A stretch of DNA of 64,000 nt from an uncultured Acetatifactor sp. (GCA_934433135.1 CAKRZO010000006.1:1-64000); one strand, 5' to 3'; counted from the first letter of the stretch, positions 15,834 to 25,139 are shown. Notes: generated by a model from the letters alone, not told the origin. Numbers and translations: made by a program.

Positions 15834-17018
15834 ATGAACTTTACGAATTTGAAACAATTTATGGATGATATGGCTTCCGTCAGAACCCCCGGCAATGCGA
15901 TTGAAGTCTATGTGAATGGGGAACGGGCTTTTTCCTATGCCGCCGGATATGCTGATTTAGAGACCCGCAAACCGCTTACCGGTGAGGAATATTTCTATAT
16001 TTATTCCTGCTCCAAAGTCACTACGGTTACCGCAGGTCTTCAGCTTCTGGAAAAAGGAAAATTCCTGCTGACGGATCCTTTATACGACTACATACCGGAA
16101 TACAAAACCATGTATATCCGCACGGAAAGCGGAGAGTGCAAAGAGGCGCAAAATCCTATTACCGTAGGTGATCTCTTTACCATGTCCGCAGGTCTTACTT
16201 ACAATTTTAATTCGGAAGGATTCCGCAAAGCCGCCGAACTTACAGACGGCAAAATGGACACTGCTACGACTATACGCTGCCTTGCCATAGACCCTTTGGC
16301 TTATGAACCCGGAACACGCTGGCAGTACAGCTTAGGCCACGATGTTTTAGCAGGCCTTATCAGCATTCTCACAGGCATGCCATTCCGTGAATACGTCAGG
16401 AAAAATATTTTTGAACCGCTTGAAATGAACGGCTGCGCTTACCATCCGACTCCGGAGATTCTGGAAAAAATGGCTTCTCAATATACTTTCGTTGCGGAAG
16501 GACAATCCGCTGTCGAAGATCTGGTAGAAGCGCAGAAATACGGAAAAGCGGACAAGGGCCACTTTTCCAATGTAGGAAAAGTCAACTCTCATATTTGCGG
16601 TGAAGAATATGACAGCGGCGGAGCCGGCATTATTACGACCGTATCCGATTACGTAAGACTTATGGCCGCTCTTGCAAACTACGGAAAAGGACTTACCGGC
16701 GAGAGAATTCTTTCTTCCGCAAGTATTGACCTTCTACGTACCAATCGGCTGAATGAAGAGCAGTTAAAAGACTTCAACTGGAAACAGCTGGCAGGTTACG
16801 GATACGGTCTGGGCGTCCGCACCATGATGGATAAGGCGGCAGGCGGCTGTATCGGATCCTTAAGAGAGTTCGGCTGGGGAGGAGCTGCCGGTGCGACTGC
16901 CTTAATCGACCCGGAGAGAAAGTTGGCCGTTTTCTATGCGCAGCACTGTTTAAATCCCAGAGAAGAATATTACCAGCCCAGGCTTCGCAACATTCTTTAT
17001 TCCTGCCTGGACGACTGA
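15834..17018 (+). CDS. Serine hydrolase of the beta-lactamase/class C penicillin-binding family
   Basis: A 394-residue serine hydrolase. The nucleophile motif SxxK is SCSKV within FYIYSCSKVTTVTAG. The second motif is YSLGHDVLAG (Tyr-x-x). A late glycine-rich EFGWGGAAGATALIDP corresponds to the third, H/KTG-like motif. No signal peptide is seen, so it is probably an intracellular esterase or peptidase rather than a resistance enzyme. The start at 15834 has AAGAAGG 6 bases upstream; an ATG at 15813 is a weaker option. It stands alone between two minus-strand genes and spoIIID. Confidence 0.85.
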   Translation: MNFTNLKQFMDDMASVRTPGNAIEVYVNGERAFSYAAGYADLETRKPLTGEEYFYIYSCSKVTTVTAGLQLLEKGKFLLTDPLYDYIPEYKTMYIRTESGECKEAQNPITVGDLFTMSAGLTYNFNSEGFRKAAELTDGKMDTATTIRCLAIDPLAYEPGTRWQYSLGHDVLAGLISILTGMPFREYVRKNIFEPLEMNGCAYHPTPEILEKMASQYTFVAEGQSAVEDLVEAQKYGKADKGHFSNVGKVNSHICGEEYDSGGAGIITTVSDYVRLMAALANYGKGLTGERILSSASIDLLRTNRLNEEQLKDFNWKQLAGYGYGLGVRTMMDKAAGGCIGSLREFGWGGAAGATALIDPERKLAVFYAQHCLNPREEYYQPRLRNILYSCLDD

Positions 17019-17026
17019 TTTATTGT

Positions 17027-17135
17027 AACAGTTCAGCCAAACATAGCGCCGTTTATATGAAAATTGCGGCTTGCAGCTGCTTGTTGCGTCTGCGAAGCAT
17101 GCGAAAAGCTTTGTGAATGGCGCGTGAGAACTGTT
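17027..17135. repeat. Family B palindromic repeat, long copy
   Basis: Starts AACAGTTCAG and ends GAACTGTT, with GCGAAGCATGCGAAAAGCTT and GAATGGCGCGT inside. Related copies occur at 39918, 49068, 54850 and 57624. This copy lies between the serine hydrolase and the spoIIID promoter. Confidence 0.7.
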
Positions 17136-17165
17136 GCGATTGATTCTTTGATTCCGTAGTTTATG

Positions 17166-17194
17166 TCATATCCCCGAAGGCTCATTCATAGAAT
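17166..17194 (+). promoter_or_regulatory. Candidate sigma-E promoter for spoIIID
   Basis: TCATAT (17166-17171), 15-base spacer, CATAGAAT (17187-17194). This resembles the sigma-E consensus (ATA-type -35 and CATACAAT-type -10), in keeping with known sigma-E control of spoIIID. Confidence 0.55.
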
Positions 17195-17221
17195 GTAAAA
17201 AAGTGATTCCGGGGGATATCC

Positions 17222-17485
17222 TTGAAAGACTATATCGAAGAACGTGCCATGAATATCGCAAATTACATTATTGACAGCAATGCAACGGTCAGGCAGACTG
17301 CCAGGGCATTCGGTGTCAGTAAAAGCACGGTACATAAGGACGTAACCGACCGCCTGATGCAAATTAATCCGGCTTTGGCAAAACAGGCCAGAAAAGTTCT
17401 GGATATTAATAAATCCGAACGTCATATTCGCGGAGGGCTTGCAACCAGAGAAAAATATCTGCATCAACACCGGGCATCGTTATAA
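17222..17485 (+). CDS. spoIIID: Sporulation transcriptional regulator SpoIIID
   Basis: A DNA-binding switch regulator of mother-cell gene expression between the sigma-E and sigma-K stages. The 87 residues match the family. They begin KDYIEERAMNIANYIIDS and contain the helix-turn-helix segment TVRQTARAFGVSKSTVHKD, then a basic C-terminal tail (RHIRGGLATREKY). The start is a TTG preceded by GGGGG; no better upstream ATG exists and the N terminus aligns with the family. A good terminator follows at 17506. Monocistronic. Confidence 0.96.
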   Translation: MKDYIEERAMNIANYIIDSNATVRQTARAFGVSKSTVHKDVTDRLMQINPALAKQARKVLDINKSERHIRGGLATREKYLHQHRASL

Positions 17486-17505
17486 AAAAGAATACGGAAT
17501 AGAAA

Positions 17506-17546
17506 GTACCTGACACAGTCTGCCCTTGTGTCGGGTATTTCTGTTT
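17506..17546 (+). terminator. spoIIID terminator
   Basis: GTACCTGACACA pairs with TGTGTCGGGTA (one G-T pair) around a 9-base loop, followed by TTTCTGTTTTT. Confidence 0.75.
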
Positions 17547-17607
17547 TTGGTACAAACGTTTCCTTCTTCCGGGCTACCTTGTAATGCCTGTGCCGCGCTA
17601 ATCCCCT

Positions 17608-17640
17608 TTCCGCAGAAGATTTAGCGTCGGAGGAATCGCT
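17608..17640 (+). repeat. Family A repeat unit, degenerate copy
   Basis: TTTCCGCAGAAGATTTAGCG followed by TCGGAGGAATCGC. It matches the 11456 copy closely but the first stem half has decayed. It sits between the spoIIID terminator and the 3' end of the DUF5688 gene. Confidence 0.6.
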
Positions 17641-17664
17641 CGACAAATTTCAGATTTGACGCTG

Positions 17665-18645
17665 CTATACTTCTTCCATTTCTCCGCTTTCCCGGCAATA
17701 ACGGTAAACCTTATTACTAAGCATCTCCTCCTGGGGAAAGATCGCATTAATTTCCGCAATCGCATCCTTCATTGCCTGAGCCGTCCCCGAAACCGCCGGC
17801 TGAAGTACTGCCTCATGAATACTTGTGAATCCGATATAATAGTCTCCGCCTAAAAGCTCACTGATACGTTTTTTTACTCCGGGATAAAAGACAGCAATCG
17901 CACCGTTTATATTTTTTACGGTGGTAAGCCGATATCCCAGTATATCATCCATTCTCCTTTCCATTAAGCAGGCATCCGGCTCCATAAAACGACCTTCCTC
18001 TTTTTTTAAATTGCTGCCAAGTTCAGAACAGGGATATATCCTTGGCGGCATAAAAGATATCGTATTCTGAAAAGCCTTTTCCCAAAGCTCTTTTTCACCG
18101 ATCCCCCAGGTATCCGTAACTTTACGATTAAGCTTGATCGTCAGATACTCCTCTTCCGAATCATAAACGACTCCATAAAGAGTCAATGCAATGTCATTCC
18201 ATCTTCTGTAGATGCTTTCTTCCAGTTCGCTGCAGTTTTTGACATAATTAAGCGGCCGCAAAATCAGTTTTTCACGGATACTATTGTAATTTTTCTCCCC
18301 TCCCTCCAGCCATTGCCGGCTGAATCCCGCATGCTGGATTTTTTTCAGGAGTTCTGTCAGAACCTCCTTCCAACCGCCTCTTTGATACTTAAAAAAGTAT
18401 TCCTGCACATTCCAGGTCATAATGCTTCTGACTGCCCCGTCTCCCCAGACCGCCAGTATATAATCCGCGTTTACAACCGTATCTTCTCTTCCGAAATGAA
18501 TTTTATTGATATAACATATCATATTTAGAATCTGCGGATCTATAGTTGTATAGCCCTTTTCCAGCAGTCTGATTCTTCTTCCCTGAACTTCCTCCTGCTG
18601 CACAATAATACGAAACAATTCTCCTTTGAATTCCTCGTAGCTCAT
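17665..18645 (-). CDS. DUF5688 family protein
   Basis: A 326-residue soluble protein. Recognisable family features are the N-terminal MSYEEFKGELFRIIVQQE, a central RPLNYVKNCSELE, then DIALTLYGVVYDSEEEYLTIKLNR and FMPPRIYPC. Such proteins are frequent and multi-copy in Lachnospiraceae; I know of no assigned function. No catalytic motif, signal peptide or membrane segment is visible. AGGAGA precedes the start. It may be co-transcribed with nothing else, since it is followed by a repeat and a convergent gene. Confidence 0.75.
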   Translation of the reverse strand: MSYEEFKGELFRIIVQQEEVQGRRIRLLEKGYTTIDPQILNMICYINKIHFGREDTVVNADYILAVWGDGAVRSIMTWNVQEYFFKYQRGGWKEVLTELLKKIQHAGFSRQWLEGGEKNYNSIREKLILRPLNYVKNCSELEESIYRRWNDIALTLYGVVYDSEEEYLTIKLNRKVTDTWGIGEKELWEKAFQNTISFMPPRIYPCSELGSNLKKEEGRFMEPDACLMERRMDDILGYRLTTVKNINGAIAVFYPGVKKRISELLGGDYYIGFTSIHEAVLQPAVSGTAQAMKDAIAEINAIFPQEEMLSNKVYRYCRESGEMEEV

Positions 18646-18805
18646 CTTCTCCTCTCATTCTGCCCGGTTTGAAATATTTATCTGCAAAAGGGGCTGATTT
18701 TTAACGTTTTTTGAATCGGGTAATTTCAGCTGATCGTGCTGTTCTGAATGTAAGATTTTGATTTTTCGATGCCACCATGGTATGAAAAAATTTTATCATA
18801 AAACG

Positions 18806-18845
18806 CAAAAATTGTCACTAAACTGACTGTTTAATGACAATTTTA
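18806..18845 (-). terminator. Terminator of the small HTH gene
   Basis: AAAATTGTCA pairs with TGACAATTTT, with AAAC/GTTT extending the stem inward after two mismatched bases. On the minus strand a TTTTTGCGTTTT tail follows. It starts 11 bases after the HTH stop. The remaining part of the 18646-18855 gap shows nothing recognisable. Confidence 0.65.
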
Positions 18846-18855
18846 TCTTTTTATG

Positions 18856-19101
18856 TTATAATTTGTCATTTGGATGCAGAAGTTCGTTCATCTCAACCTG
18901 CAAATATTTACTGATTGCGTAAAAATTATCCAAACTGGGCAGCCTCTCGCCGCGGAACCACAGGTAAACTGCCTGAATCGTCCCGAGATGCAAAAACTCC
19001 TGAAGCATCTTTGCACTGATTTCCTTTTCCTGACAAATTCTTTTCAGATTTTTTCCAAATGCTGTCATGTCAATGACAGGGTACTCTCCCTCGTACACCA
19101 T
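18856..19101 (-). CDS. Small HTH (XRE/Cro-CI type) DNA-binding protein
   Basis: An 81-residue single-domain protein. The helix-turn-helix is in FGKNLKRICQEKEISAKMLQ and the following FLHLGTIQAVYLWFRGERLP, with SLDNFYAISKYLQVEMNELL as the typical XRE C-terminal helices. It probably acts as a repressor of unknown target. GGAGG lies 11 bases before the ATG. It stands alone between NlpC/P60 and DUF5688 genes on the same strand. TGTCA(A/T) words are frequent around it and could be binding sites, but this is speculative. Confidence 0.8.
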   Translation of the reverse strand: MVYEGEYPVIDMTAFGKNLKRICQEKEISAKMLQEFLHLGTIQAVYLWFRGERLPSLDNFYAISKYLQVEMNELLHPNDKL

Positions 19102-19241
19102 ATCTTTTTATAACCTCCGCCTTTATCCTCGCTTTTATTCTCTTCCTCCTTTTTCTTTTGTACAATCCCGTTTGCCATAGCCAAAGCCGGAATAGGTATC
19201 TGAACTCCTGCCGGCAACGGTGGAAATGCTTTATAAAAATA

Positions 19242-20474
19242 CTAAACAATTCTTCTCACAGCCAGAATTTTACGATATCCGGCATTATTTACTTTAATTC
19301 CCGATTTCGGATTGCTGGCATGTACAAGCATTCCTCCCCCGATATAAATACCGACATGGCCGTCATAGCAGATCAAATCTCCCGGCTGCGCCTCACTGTA
19401 AGATACTCCGGTTCCGGCGCTGCGCTGTTCATAGGAAGTCCGCGGCAGGTTGTAGCCAAAGCTTTTATAAACCGAATAAACGAAACCGGAACAATCCGCT
19501 CCGTTGGTCAGACTGGTGCCTCCCCATACATAAGGATTCCCGATATACTGACAGGCAAACTTCGCCACTTTCTTTCCAAGTTCACTGCCGGATGCAGACT
19601 CTATTACAGATGCATAACCGGTATCGGCAAAGTTGCCGTTGATAACTGCCGCCACTTCTGCCTGACGTCTTTTCTGCTCTTCCAGTTTTTTCAGTTGGTT
19701 TTTCTCCCGCTGAATTTTTTTGGCTTTTACTGCCGCATCCTGCTTCAGTTTTGCAATATCTGCATCATAATTTGCCGATTCTCTTTTCTTTACCGCAAGA
19801 TTATTATCCAACTGTACTTTCAAATTCTGCAGGCTGGCACGATCGCTTTCCAGTTGTGTTTTTTCACTCTGAAGCTGCGCTTTATCCGCCTCTAACTGAT
19901 CCCATAGCGCCTGAACCTCGTTTTTTGCCGCTTCGTAATCATCCAGTACTTTCTTGCTGTATTCGTAAACTCTTTCCACATAATCCGCCCGATTCAACAG
20001 ATCGCCGAAAGAGGCTCCGTCCAGAAAGGCAGTAAACAGCTTTGTATTGCTGTTCTCATACATAAACCGGACACAGGCTTTCATATTTTCGTACTGCTGC
20101 CGTTCTCTTTCTTTGGCTGCCTCATACTCTCTCTGTGCCTGCTCAATTTCCGTCTGTTTGAAAGCAATCGCATCCTCTTTGGAAGAAATCTCTGACTCTT
20201 TGAGCTGGATACTGGTCATCATGTTCAGGATTTCCGAGTTCAGATCCGCAATCTGTTCTTCAATCAGGTCCTGCTCATCCTCCAGAGACGATATCCGGTC
20301 ATTAATCCGGTTCAGATGATTCTGATCTTCCTCAATCTGCCCCTTTATCCCCTCTATCGTTGTTGCACAAACTACCAGCTCCTCTTTTGCTGCCTGAAAC
20401 AGAACCGCAGCTGCAAACAGAAATGCAATTATACTTTTTCTTATGTTTCTCTGCCTTTTCCTTCTTTTTTTCAT
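19242..20474 (-). CDS. Secreted NlpC/P60 peptidoglycan endopeptidase with coiled coil
   Basis: A 410-residue cell-wall hydrolase. Residues 1-37 are a basic signal peptide (KSIIAFLFAAAVLFQAA). Residues 40-270 form a long coiled coil like that of PcsB/CwlO-type hydrolases. The last 115 residues are an NlpC/P60 domain with the catalytic Cys in GADCSGFVYSVYK, His in YDGHVGIYIGG and a final polar residue in LVHASNP. It should cut peptide stems of peptidoglycan, probably under FtsEX-type control as known for this class. The coiled coil may hold the domain inactive. Confidence 0.92.
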   Translation of the reverse strand: MKKRRKRQRNIRKSIIAFLFAAAVLFQAAKEELVVCATTIEGIKGQIEEDQNHLNRINDRISSLEDEQDLIEEQIADLNSEILNMMTSIQLKESEISSKEDAIAFKQTEIEQAQREYEAAKERERQQYENMKACVRFMYENSNTKLFTAFLDGASFGDLLNRADYVERVYEYSKKVLDDYEAAKNEVQALWDQLEADKAQLQSEKTQLESDRASLQNLKVQLDNNLAVKKRESANYDADIAKLKQDAAVKAKKIQREKNQLKKLEEQKRRQAEVAAVINGNFADTGYASVIESASGSELGKKVAKFACQYIGNPYVWGGTSLTNGADCSGFVYSVYKSFGYNLPRTSYEQRSAGTGVSYSEAQPGDLICYDGHVGIYIGGGMLVHASNPKSGIKVNNAGYRKILAVRRIV

Positions 20475-20526
20475 CTTTCCTCATTTCTGAGCAACTCTGC
20501 TGCCGCTTCCCGTTCCGCAGCATTAC

Positions 20527-21918
20527 TTACAGATCACAATTATTAACGGTTCTGGGGAACGGAATCACATCTCTGATATTTCCCATTCCGGTAAGATACA
20601 TAACGCAGCGCTCAAAACCAAGACCGAAACCTGCATGACGAACGGATCCATATCTTCTTAAATCCAGATAAAATTCATAATCTTCCTTCTTTAATCCCAG
20701 TTCATCCATTCTCTTCTCCAGCACATCCAGCTTATCCTCACGCTGGCTTCCGCCGATGATCTCTCCGATTCCTGGAACCAGACAATCCATAGCGGCAACA
20801 GTCTTTCCGTCTTCATTTAACTTCATATAGAATGCTTTGATTTCCTTCGGATAATCGGTTACAAAGACAGGGCGCTTGAACTCTTTTTCGGTAAGGTATC
20901 TTTCATGCTCCGTCTGCAGATCACAGCCCCAGAATACCTTATAGTCAAATTCATCATTGTGTTTCTCCAGAATTTCAATCGCCTGTGTATAAGTTACATG
21001 GCCGAAATCGGATTCCACAACGTGCTTTAGCCGGTCGATCAATCCTTTGTCAATATACTGATTAAAGAAATTCATCTCTTCCGGGGCATTCTCAAGCACA
21101 TAACGGATCACGTACTTTAACATACTTTCCGCAAGCACCATATCATCCTTCAGGTCCGCAAAAGCCATTTCCGGCTCAATCATCCAGAACTCAGCCGCGT
21201 GTCTGGTTGTATTGGAATTCTCCGCACGAAAAGTAGGTCCGAAGGTATAAACATTTTTAAAAGCAAAAGCATAGGTTTCTGCGTTCAACTGTCCGCTTAC
21301 CGTCAGATTGGTAGGCTTTCCAAAAAAATCTTTGGAGTAATCCACTTCTCCATCCTCTTTTTTCGGAACGTCCTTAAGATCCAATGTGGTAACCTGGAAC
21401 ATCTCTCCCGCGCCTTCACAGTCACTGCCGGTAATTAACGGTGTATGCACATAGACAAATCCTCTTTCCATAAAGAAAGTATGAATTGCATAAGCTGCCA
21501 GGGAACGTACTCTGAAAACAGCCTGGAATGTATTGGTTCTGGGACGCAGATGGGAAATCGTTCTTAAATATTCAAAAGTATGGCGCTTCTTCTGAAGGGG
21601 ATAATCCGATCCGCTTGTACCCTCCACCATGATATCCTTTGCCTGAATTTCAAAAGGCTGCTTGGCATCCGGTGTAGCCGTAACCACACCCTTTATCACC
21701 AGTGCAGCACCCACGTTTATTTTGCAGATCTGTGCAAAATTAGACAGTTCCTGTCCGTATACCACCTGCAGAGCCTCAAAAAAAGTTCCGTCATTTATCA
21801 TGAGGAAACCGAAATTTTTGGAATCCCGGTTGCTTCTTACCCAGCCTCCTACCGTCACTTCTTTTCCGATATAGCTTTCTTTATCACGATAAAGGTCTCT
21901 GATATCTGTCAGTTTCAT
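20527..21918 (-). CDS. asnS: Asparaginyl-tRNA synthetase
   Basis: Charges tRNA-Asn with asparagine. 463 residues, usual for AsnRS. The N-terminal OB-fold anticodon-binding domain begins around VTVGGWVRSNRDSKNFGFL. Class II motif 2 is seen as FRAENSNTTRHAAEFWMIEPE and motif 3 as GFGLGFERCVMYLTG. AGGAGAGG lies before the ATG. It follows the PPIase lipoprotein gene by 23 bases and probably shares its transcript. No T-box was seen immediately upstream. Confidence 0.97.
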   Translation of the reverse strand: MKLTDIRDLYRDKESYIGKEVTVGGWVRSNRDSKNFGFLMINDGTFFEALQVVYGQELSNFAQICKINVGAALVIKGVVTATPDAKQPFEIQAKDIMVEGTSGSDYPLQKKRHTFEYLRTISHLRPRTNTFQAVFRVRSLAAYAIHTFFMERGFVYVHTPLITGSDCEGAGEMFQVTTLDLKDVPKKEDGEVDYSKDFFGKPTNLTVSGQLNAETYAFAFKNVYTFGPTFRAENSNTTRHAAEFWMIEPEMAFADLKDDMVLAESMLKYVIRYVLENAPEEMNFFNQYIDKGLIDRLKHVVESDFGHVTYTQAIEILEKHNDEFDYKVFWGCDLQTEHERYLTEKEFKRPVFVTDYPKEIKAFYMKLNEDGKTVAAMDCLVPGIGEIIGGSQREDKLDVLEKRMDELGLKKEDYEFYLDLRRYGSVRHAGFGLGFERCVMYLTGMGNIRDVIPFPRTVNNCDL

Positions 21919-21941
21919 AATAATCCTCTCCTCATTCTTTT

Positions 21942-23102
21942 TTATTCTGCTTCCGTTCCGTTGCTTACAACGGCATTTTCAACCAGGAAATCTACTACTT
22001 TACGAAACATAAAGTACTCTCTGTACTCTTCTTTTTCCCCCTGTAAAAGCAGGGCTTCTTTACTCTCTGCACCGGTTTCTTTTGCATACTGTTCCAGTTC
22101 TTTGTCCAACTCCTCATCGGAAATATTCAAATTTTCTTTCTCGGCAATCAACTGGAATGCCAGCACCTGCTTTACGGTATTCTCTGCAGCCACTTTGGAA
22201 AAATCTGCAAGAGACATATTATAAAGCGCATTGGCATAAGTCTCTCCATCTACGCCATAATAAGCAGCTGCAATCATCTGGATCTGGTTATTAACATTTT
22301 CCACATATTTATCAACCAGATCCGCAGGCATGTTTTCCTTATAGGTACAATTTTCCACGAGCGCCTGCAAAACCGCATTCTCTACATTGGTCTGATACTC
22401 TGACTGCGCATATTCTTCCAGCATTTCGGCAACATACCTGCGCAGTCCCGCTTCATCCTGATACTGCTCCAGCCCGAAACCGGCAATCACGTCATCCTGA
22501 ATCTGCGTCGGCATAATATAATGCACGGTAACAGTAAACACTACCTCCGCACCTGCCAGATCCGGATTATTCTTGTAAGTCTCCGGAAATGTCAGATTCA
22601 GATCCACGGTTTCCCCGGGCATCACACCGATCAGTTGATCCTCAAATCCCGGAATAAATGCGCCGGAACCGATTGTCAAATCCGCTCCCTGTGCAGTGCC
22701 GCCTTCAAAAGCCACGCCATCCTTTTTTCCTTCATAATCGATAATTACCGTATCACCTTCCGCAACGGCTCTGTCTTTCACTCCGCCGTTTTCCTCTGTG
22801 ATATGGCTTAAATACTCCTGGTTGACATAGGCTTCCAGATCGGCATCGTTGACCGCCGTATCCTGTACAACAACTTTAAGTCCTTTGTATTCTCCCAAAG
22901 TAACATAAGCACTTGCATCGATATCTTTTACATAAACTGCCGAATCTGACTGTGAAACATCTGCGCCGCTTTCTACGGCATTTTTTTCTGTATTTTCTTC
23001 CCTGCTTTGAGAAGTTGTTTCATTCTTTGCGCCGCTGCCGCAGGCGGTGAACATTCCCGCTGCCAGAATCACAAGACCGGCACCGATTATTTTTTTTACC
23101 AT
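21942..23102 (-). CDS. Trigger-factor-like FKBP-type peptidyl-prolyl isomerase lipoprotein
   Basis: A 386-residue lipoprotein. The signal peptide ends in a lipobox (GMFTAC) with Cys about residue 21. A Ser/Thr/Glu-rich linker leads to an FKBP domain (GDTVIIDYEGKKDGVAFEGG, then GFEDQLIGVMPGE and DLNLTFPETY). This is followed by a trigger-factor-type C-terminal helical domain (about residues 220-380). It probably folds secreted proteins at the outer membrane face. The start at 23102 has AAAGGAAA upstream and makes the signal peptide begin correctly; 31 in-frame codons upstream are discarded. Confidence 0.9.
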   Translation of the reverse strand: MVKKIIGAGLVILAAGMFTACGSGAKNETTSQSREENTEKNAVESGADVSQSDSAVYVKDIDASAYVTLGEYKGLKVVVQDTAVNDADLEAYVNQEYLSHITEENGGVKDRAVAEGDTVIIDYEGKKDGVAFEGGTAQGADLTIGSGAFIPGFEDQLIGVMPGETVDLNLTFPETYKNNPDLAGAEVVFTVTVHYIMPTQIQDDVIAGFGLEQYQDEAGLRRYVAEMLEEYAQSEYQTNVENAVLQALVENCTYKENMPADLVDKYVENVNNQIQMIAAAYYGVDGETYANALYNMSLADFSKVAAENTVKQVLAFQLIAEKENLNISDEELDKELEQYAKETGAESKEALLLQGEKEEYREYFMFRKVVDFLVENAVVSNGTEAE

Positions 23103-23232
23103 TTTTCTATTTCCTTTCCCTCTCTGCTTTTTGCTGCAAAACAGATATAAACATATATACCACAATTTTTGAAAATTTAAAAGCTTTTCCTGCAAAAATA
23201 TGCAAAAAAGAGTGATAATCCTTTCCTGCCGG

Positions 23233-24705
23233 TCACAGAAGCGGTGATAAAAGGCGGCATACCTGTTCTTTGAGACGTATAATCAGGCTGCGTTTCGCAT
23301 ACAATTCTTTGGTAATACGGCTGCTTACTTTCAGATCCTGCCGGAAAATATCCACCATTTCCGCTGCCTTTTTCTCATCATAAACAACGGCATTCACTTC
23401 AAAATTCAGGGCAAAGCTGCGGATATCCATATTGGCTGTCCCATAGCAGAATACTTTATCATCCACAATGACACCCTTACTGTGCAGAAAACCATTGTCA
23501 TAAGTATAACACCTGGCACCTGCCATTACCATATCTCCGATATAGGAGTAAGTCGCCCAGTATACGAAAGGGTGATCCGGCATACAGGGAATCATAATAT
23601 TCACGGCAATCCCGGAACGGCTTGCAATCTTTAAGGCATCCAAAACCGATTCATCCGGTATAAAATACGGAGTCTGAATATAAATGCTTTCTTTGGCTTT
23701 CTGAATCAGACGCAGATAATTATCCCGGATCTGCTGCGTGGTATTATCCGGTCCGCTGCTGATAATCTGTACTTCACAATGTCCTTTTTCCTCCGAATGA
23801 GGCATTTTCAGGTACCTTCCGTCCGACAAAAGGTTATCTTTAGCTGCATAATTCCAGTCCAAAAGGAAGCGAAGCTGCAGGCTTAAAACGGCGCTTCCCA
23901 TAATCCGCAGATGGGTATCTCTCCAGTGTCCGAACTTTTTATCCAGTCCGATGTATTCCTTTCCGATGTTAAAACCGCCCACATAACCGATCTTATTATC
24001 AATGACAACGATTTTACGGTGATTGCGGTAATTAATACGCAATTGCAGTCTTCTTAAAAAAGCTGGAAAAAATTCCGCGGTCTTAATGTTCTTCCCATTC
24101 AGTTTTTTCCAGTAGCTGTGTCTGACGGACCGGCAGCCCATGGCATCAAAAAGCACCCTGACTTCCACACCCTGCGCAGCCTTTTCTTCCAGGATCTCCC
24201 GGATGCGGTTAAAAAGAACGTCATTCTTGATAATGTAATACTGAATATGAATAAATTTCTCCGCATGCTTCAGATCTTCCAACAGCGCATCAAACTTTTC
24301 ATTCCCGTCCGTGAAGATCCGGATATCATTATCATCGGTAAGAACCGCATGGGAAGTCCCCAGATTATACATAACCAGATCCGTGTAACCGTTCAGATTC
24401 GGATCCAGGGTCTCCGGGCTTCTGGATTTAATCTCATGCTCCTGCCTTCGGATGATTTCATTCAGGTTATCTTCCAGTTCCTTTACCCGGAACATTTTCC
24501 GCTTATGCATGTCCGCTCCCAGCAGAAGGTAAAAAGCAAACCCTACAAAGGGAAGAAAGTACAATAACAAAAGCCATGCCCATACGCTTTTGGGATCTCT
24601 TCTTTCAAAAAATACGATAATGATGGCAAACAGCAGATTCCAAATTGCCATATGGCTGAATAAAAACTGTAAGACCTGCTGCATCCCCTGCACAAAAGTA
24701 TCCAT
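23233..24705 (-). CDS. cls: Cardiolipin synthase
   Basis: Makes cardiolipin by phosphatidyl transfer between phosphatidylglycerol molecules. 490 residues, standard length. Two N-terminal membrane segments flank a polar loop. Two HKD phospholipase D motifs are present: NYRNHRKIVVIDNKIGYVGG and FLHSKGVIVDDKVFCYGTAN. The gene lies 131 bases upstream of the PPIase lipoprotein on the same strand; no terminator separates them. Its upstream side is the repeat-rich block 24763-25157. Confidence 0.95.
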   Translation of the reverse strand: MDTFVQGMQQVLQFLFSHMAIWNLLFAIIIVFFERRDPKSVWAWLLLLYFLPFVGFAFYLLLGADMHKRKMFRVKELEDNLNEIIRRQEHEIKSRSPETLDPNLNGYTDLVMYNLGTSHAVLTDDNDIRIFTDGNEKFDALLEDLKHAEKFIHIQYYIIKNDVLFNRIREILEEKAAQGVEVRVLFDAMGCRSVRHSYWKKLNGKNIKTAEFFPAFLRRLQLRINYRNHRKIVVIDNKIGYVGGFNIGKEYIGLDKKFGHWRDTHLRIMGSAVLSLQLRFLLDWNYAAKDNLLSDGRYLKMPHSEEKGHCEVQIISSGPDNTTQQIRDNYLRLIQKAKESIYIQTPYFIPDESVLDALKIASRSGIAVNIMIPCMPDHPFVYWATYSYIGDMVMAGARCYTYDNGFLHSKGVIVDDKVFCYGTANMDIRSFALNFEVNAVVYDEKKAAEMVDIFRQDLKVSSRITKELYAKRSLIIRLKEQVCRLLSPLL

Positions 24706-24837
24706 TCTGTTCCTCCCTGCCGTATCTTTCTTTCATAGTATAACACAGATCGGAATTTTTTTCACTACCAAAAAAGAGAAACCGGATAAACTTGTAAGGC
24801 TGGCTTAATATAAGAATGAGGTTAACGGTAGATCCCC

Positions 24838-24917
24838 GGGCAGTCCCATGGGGTTCCATTCGGGGGACGCTTTCGCTCAATTTTGCCCCACTCATTGGAA
24901 TCCCCATGGGGCTGCCC
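24838..24917. repeat. Imperfect inverted repeat containing a family A-like core
   Basis: GGGCAGTCCCATGGGG (24838-24853) pairs with CCCCATGGGGCTGCCC (24902-24917), one mismatch. Inside lies CCATTCGGGGGACGCTTTCG, resembling the family A unit. The right end runs into CTGCCCTTAGAAACT (24912-24926), a word also found at 39234 and, inverted, at 43700. Confidence 0.7.
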
Positions 24918-24938
24918 TTAGAAACTTCGTAACTTTAT

Positions 24939-25139
24939 GATATCAGGGTCAAAAGGTCAAAAAGCCGTTCGTGCTTGCACGATTAGGCTTTTGAACTTGG
25001 GACCCGTCAAACATGAGGAAGTAGCGATTTACGCAGTAAATCAGCGGATTCCGAATGTTTTAGAATTGCGGGAGCTGCTTTGCAGCGGAGCAATTCGTGA
25101 TATCAAATGAGGGGCAAAATACCTTTTGACCCTCATATC
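24939..25139. repeat. Nested palindromic element of about 200 bp
   Basis: GATATCAGGGTCAAAAGGT (24939-24957) recurs inverted, with one mismatch, at 25121-25139. Between the arms lie AAAAGCC...GGCTTTT enclosing TCGTGC-TT-GCACGA, then GATTTAC-GCA-GTAAATC, then GAATTGC...GCAATTC enclosing GCTGC-TTT-GCAGC. No coding frame is credible. Together with the preceding inverted repeat it fills the 568-bp gene-free gap 24706-25273. Confidence 0.75.

Noticed and set aside
15834..17018. Beta-lactamase resistance gene
   Set aside because: The SxxK motif is present but there is no signal peptide and the protein fits the broad serine hydrolase family better.
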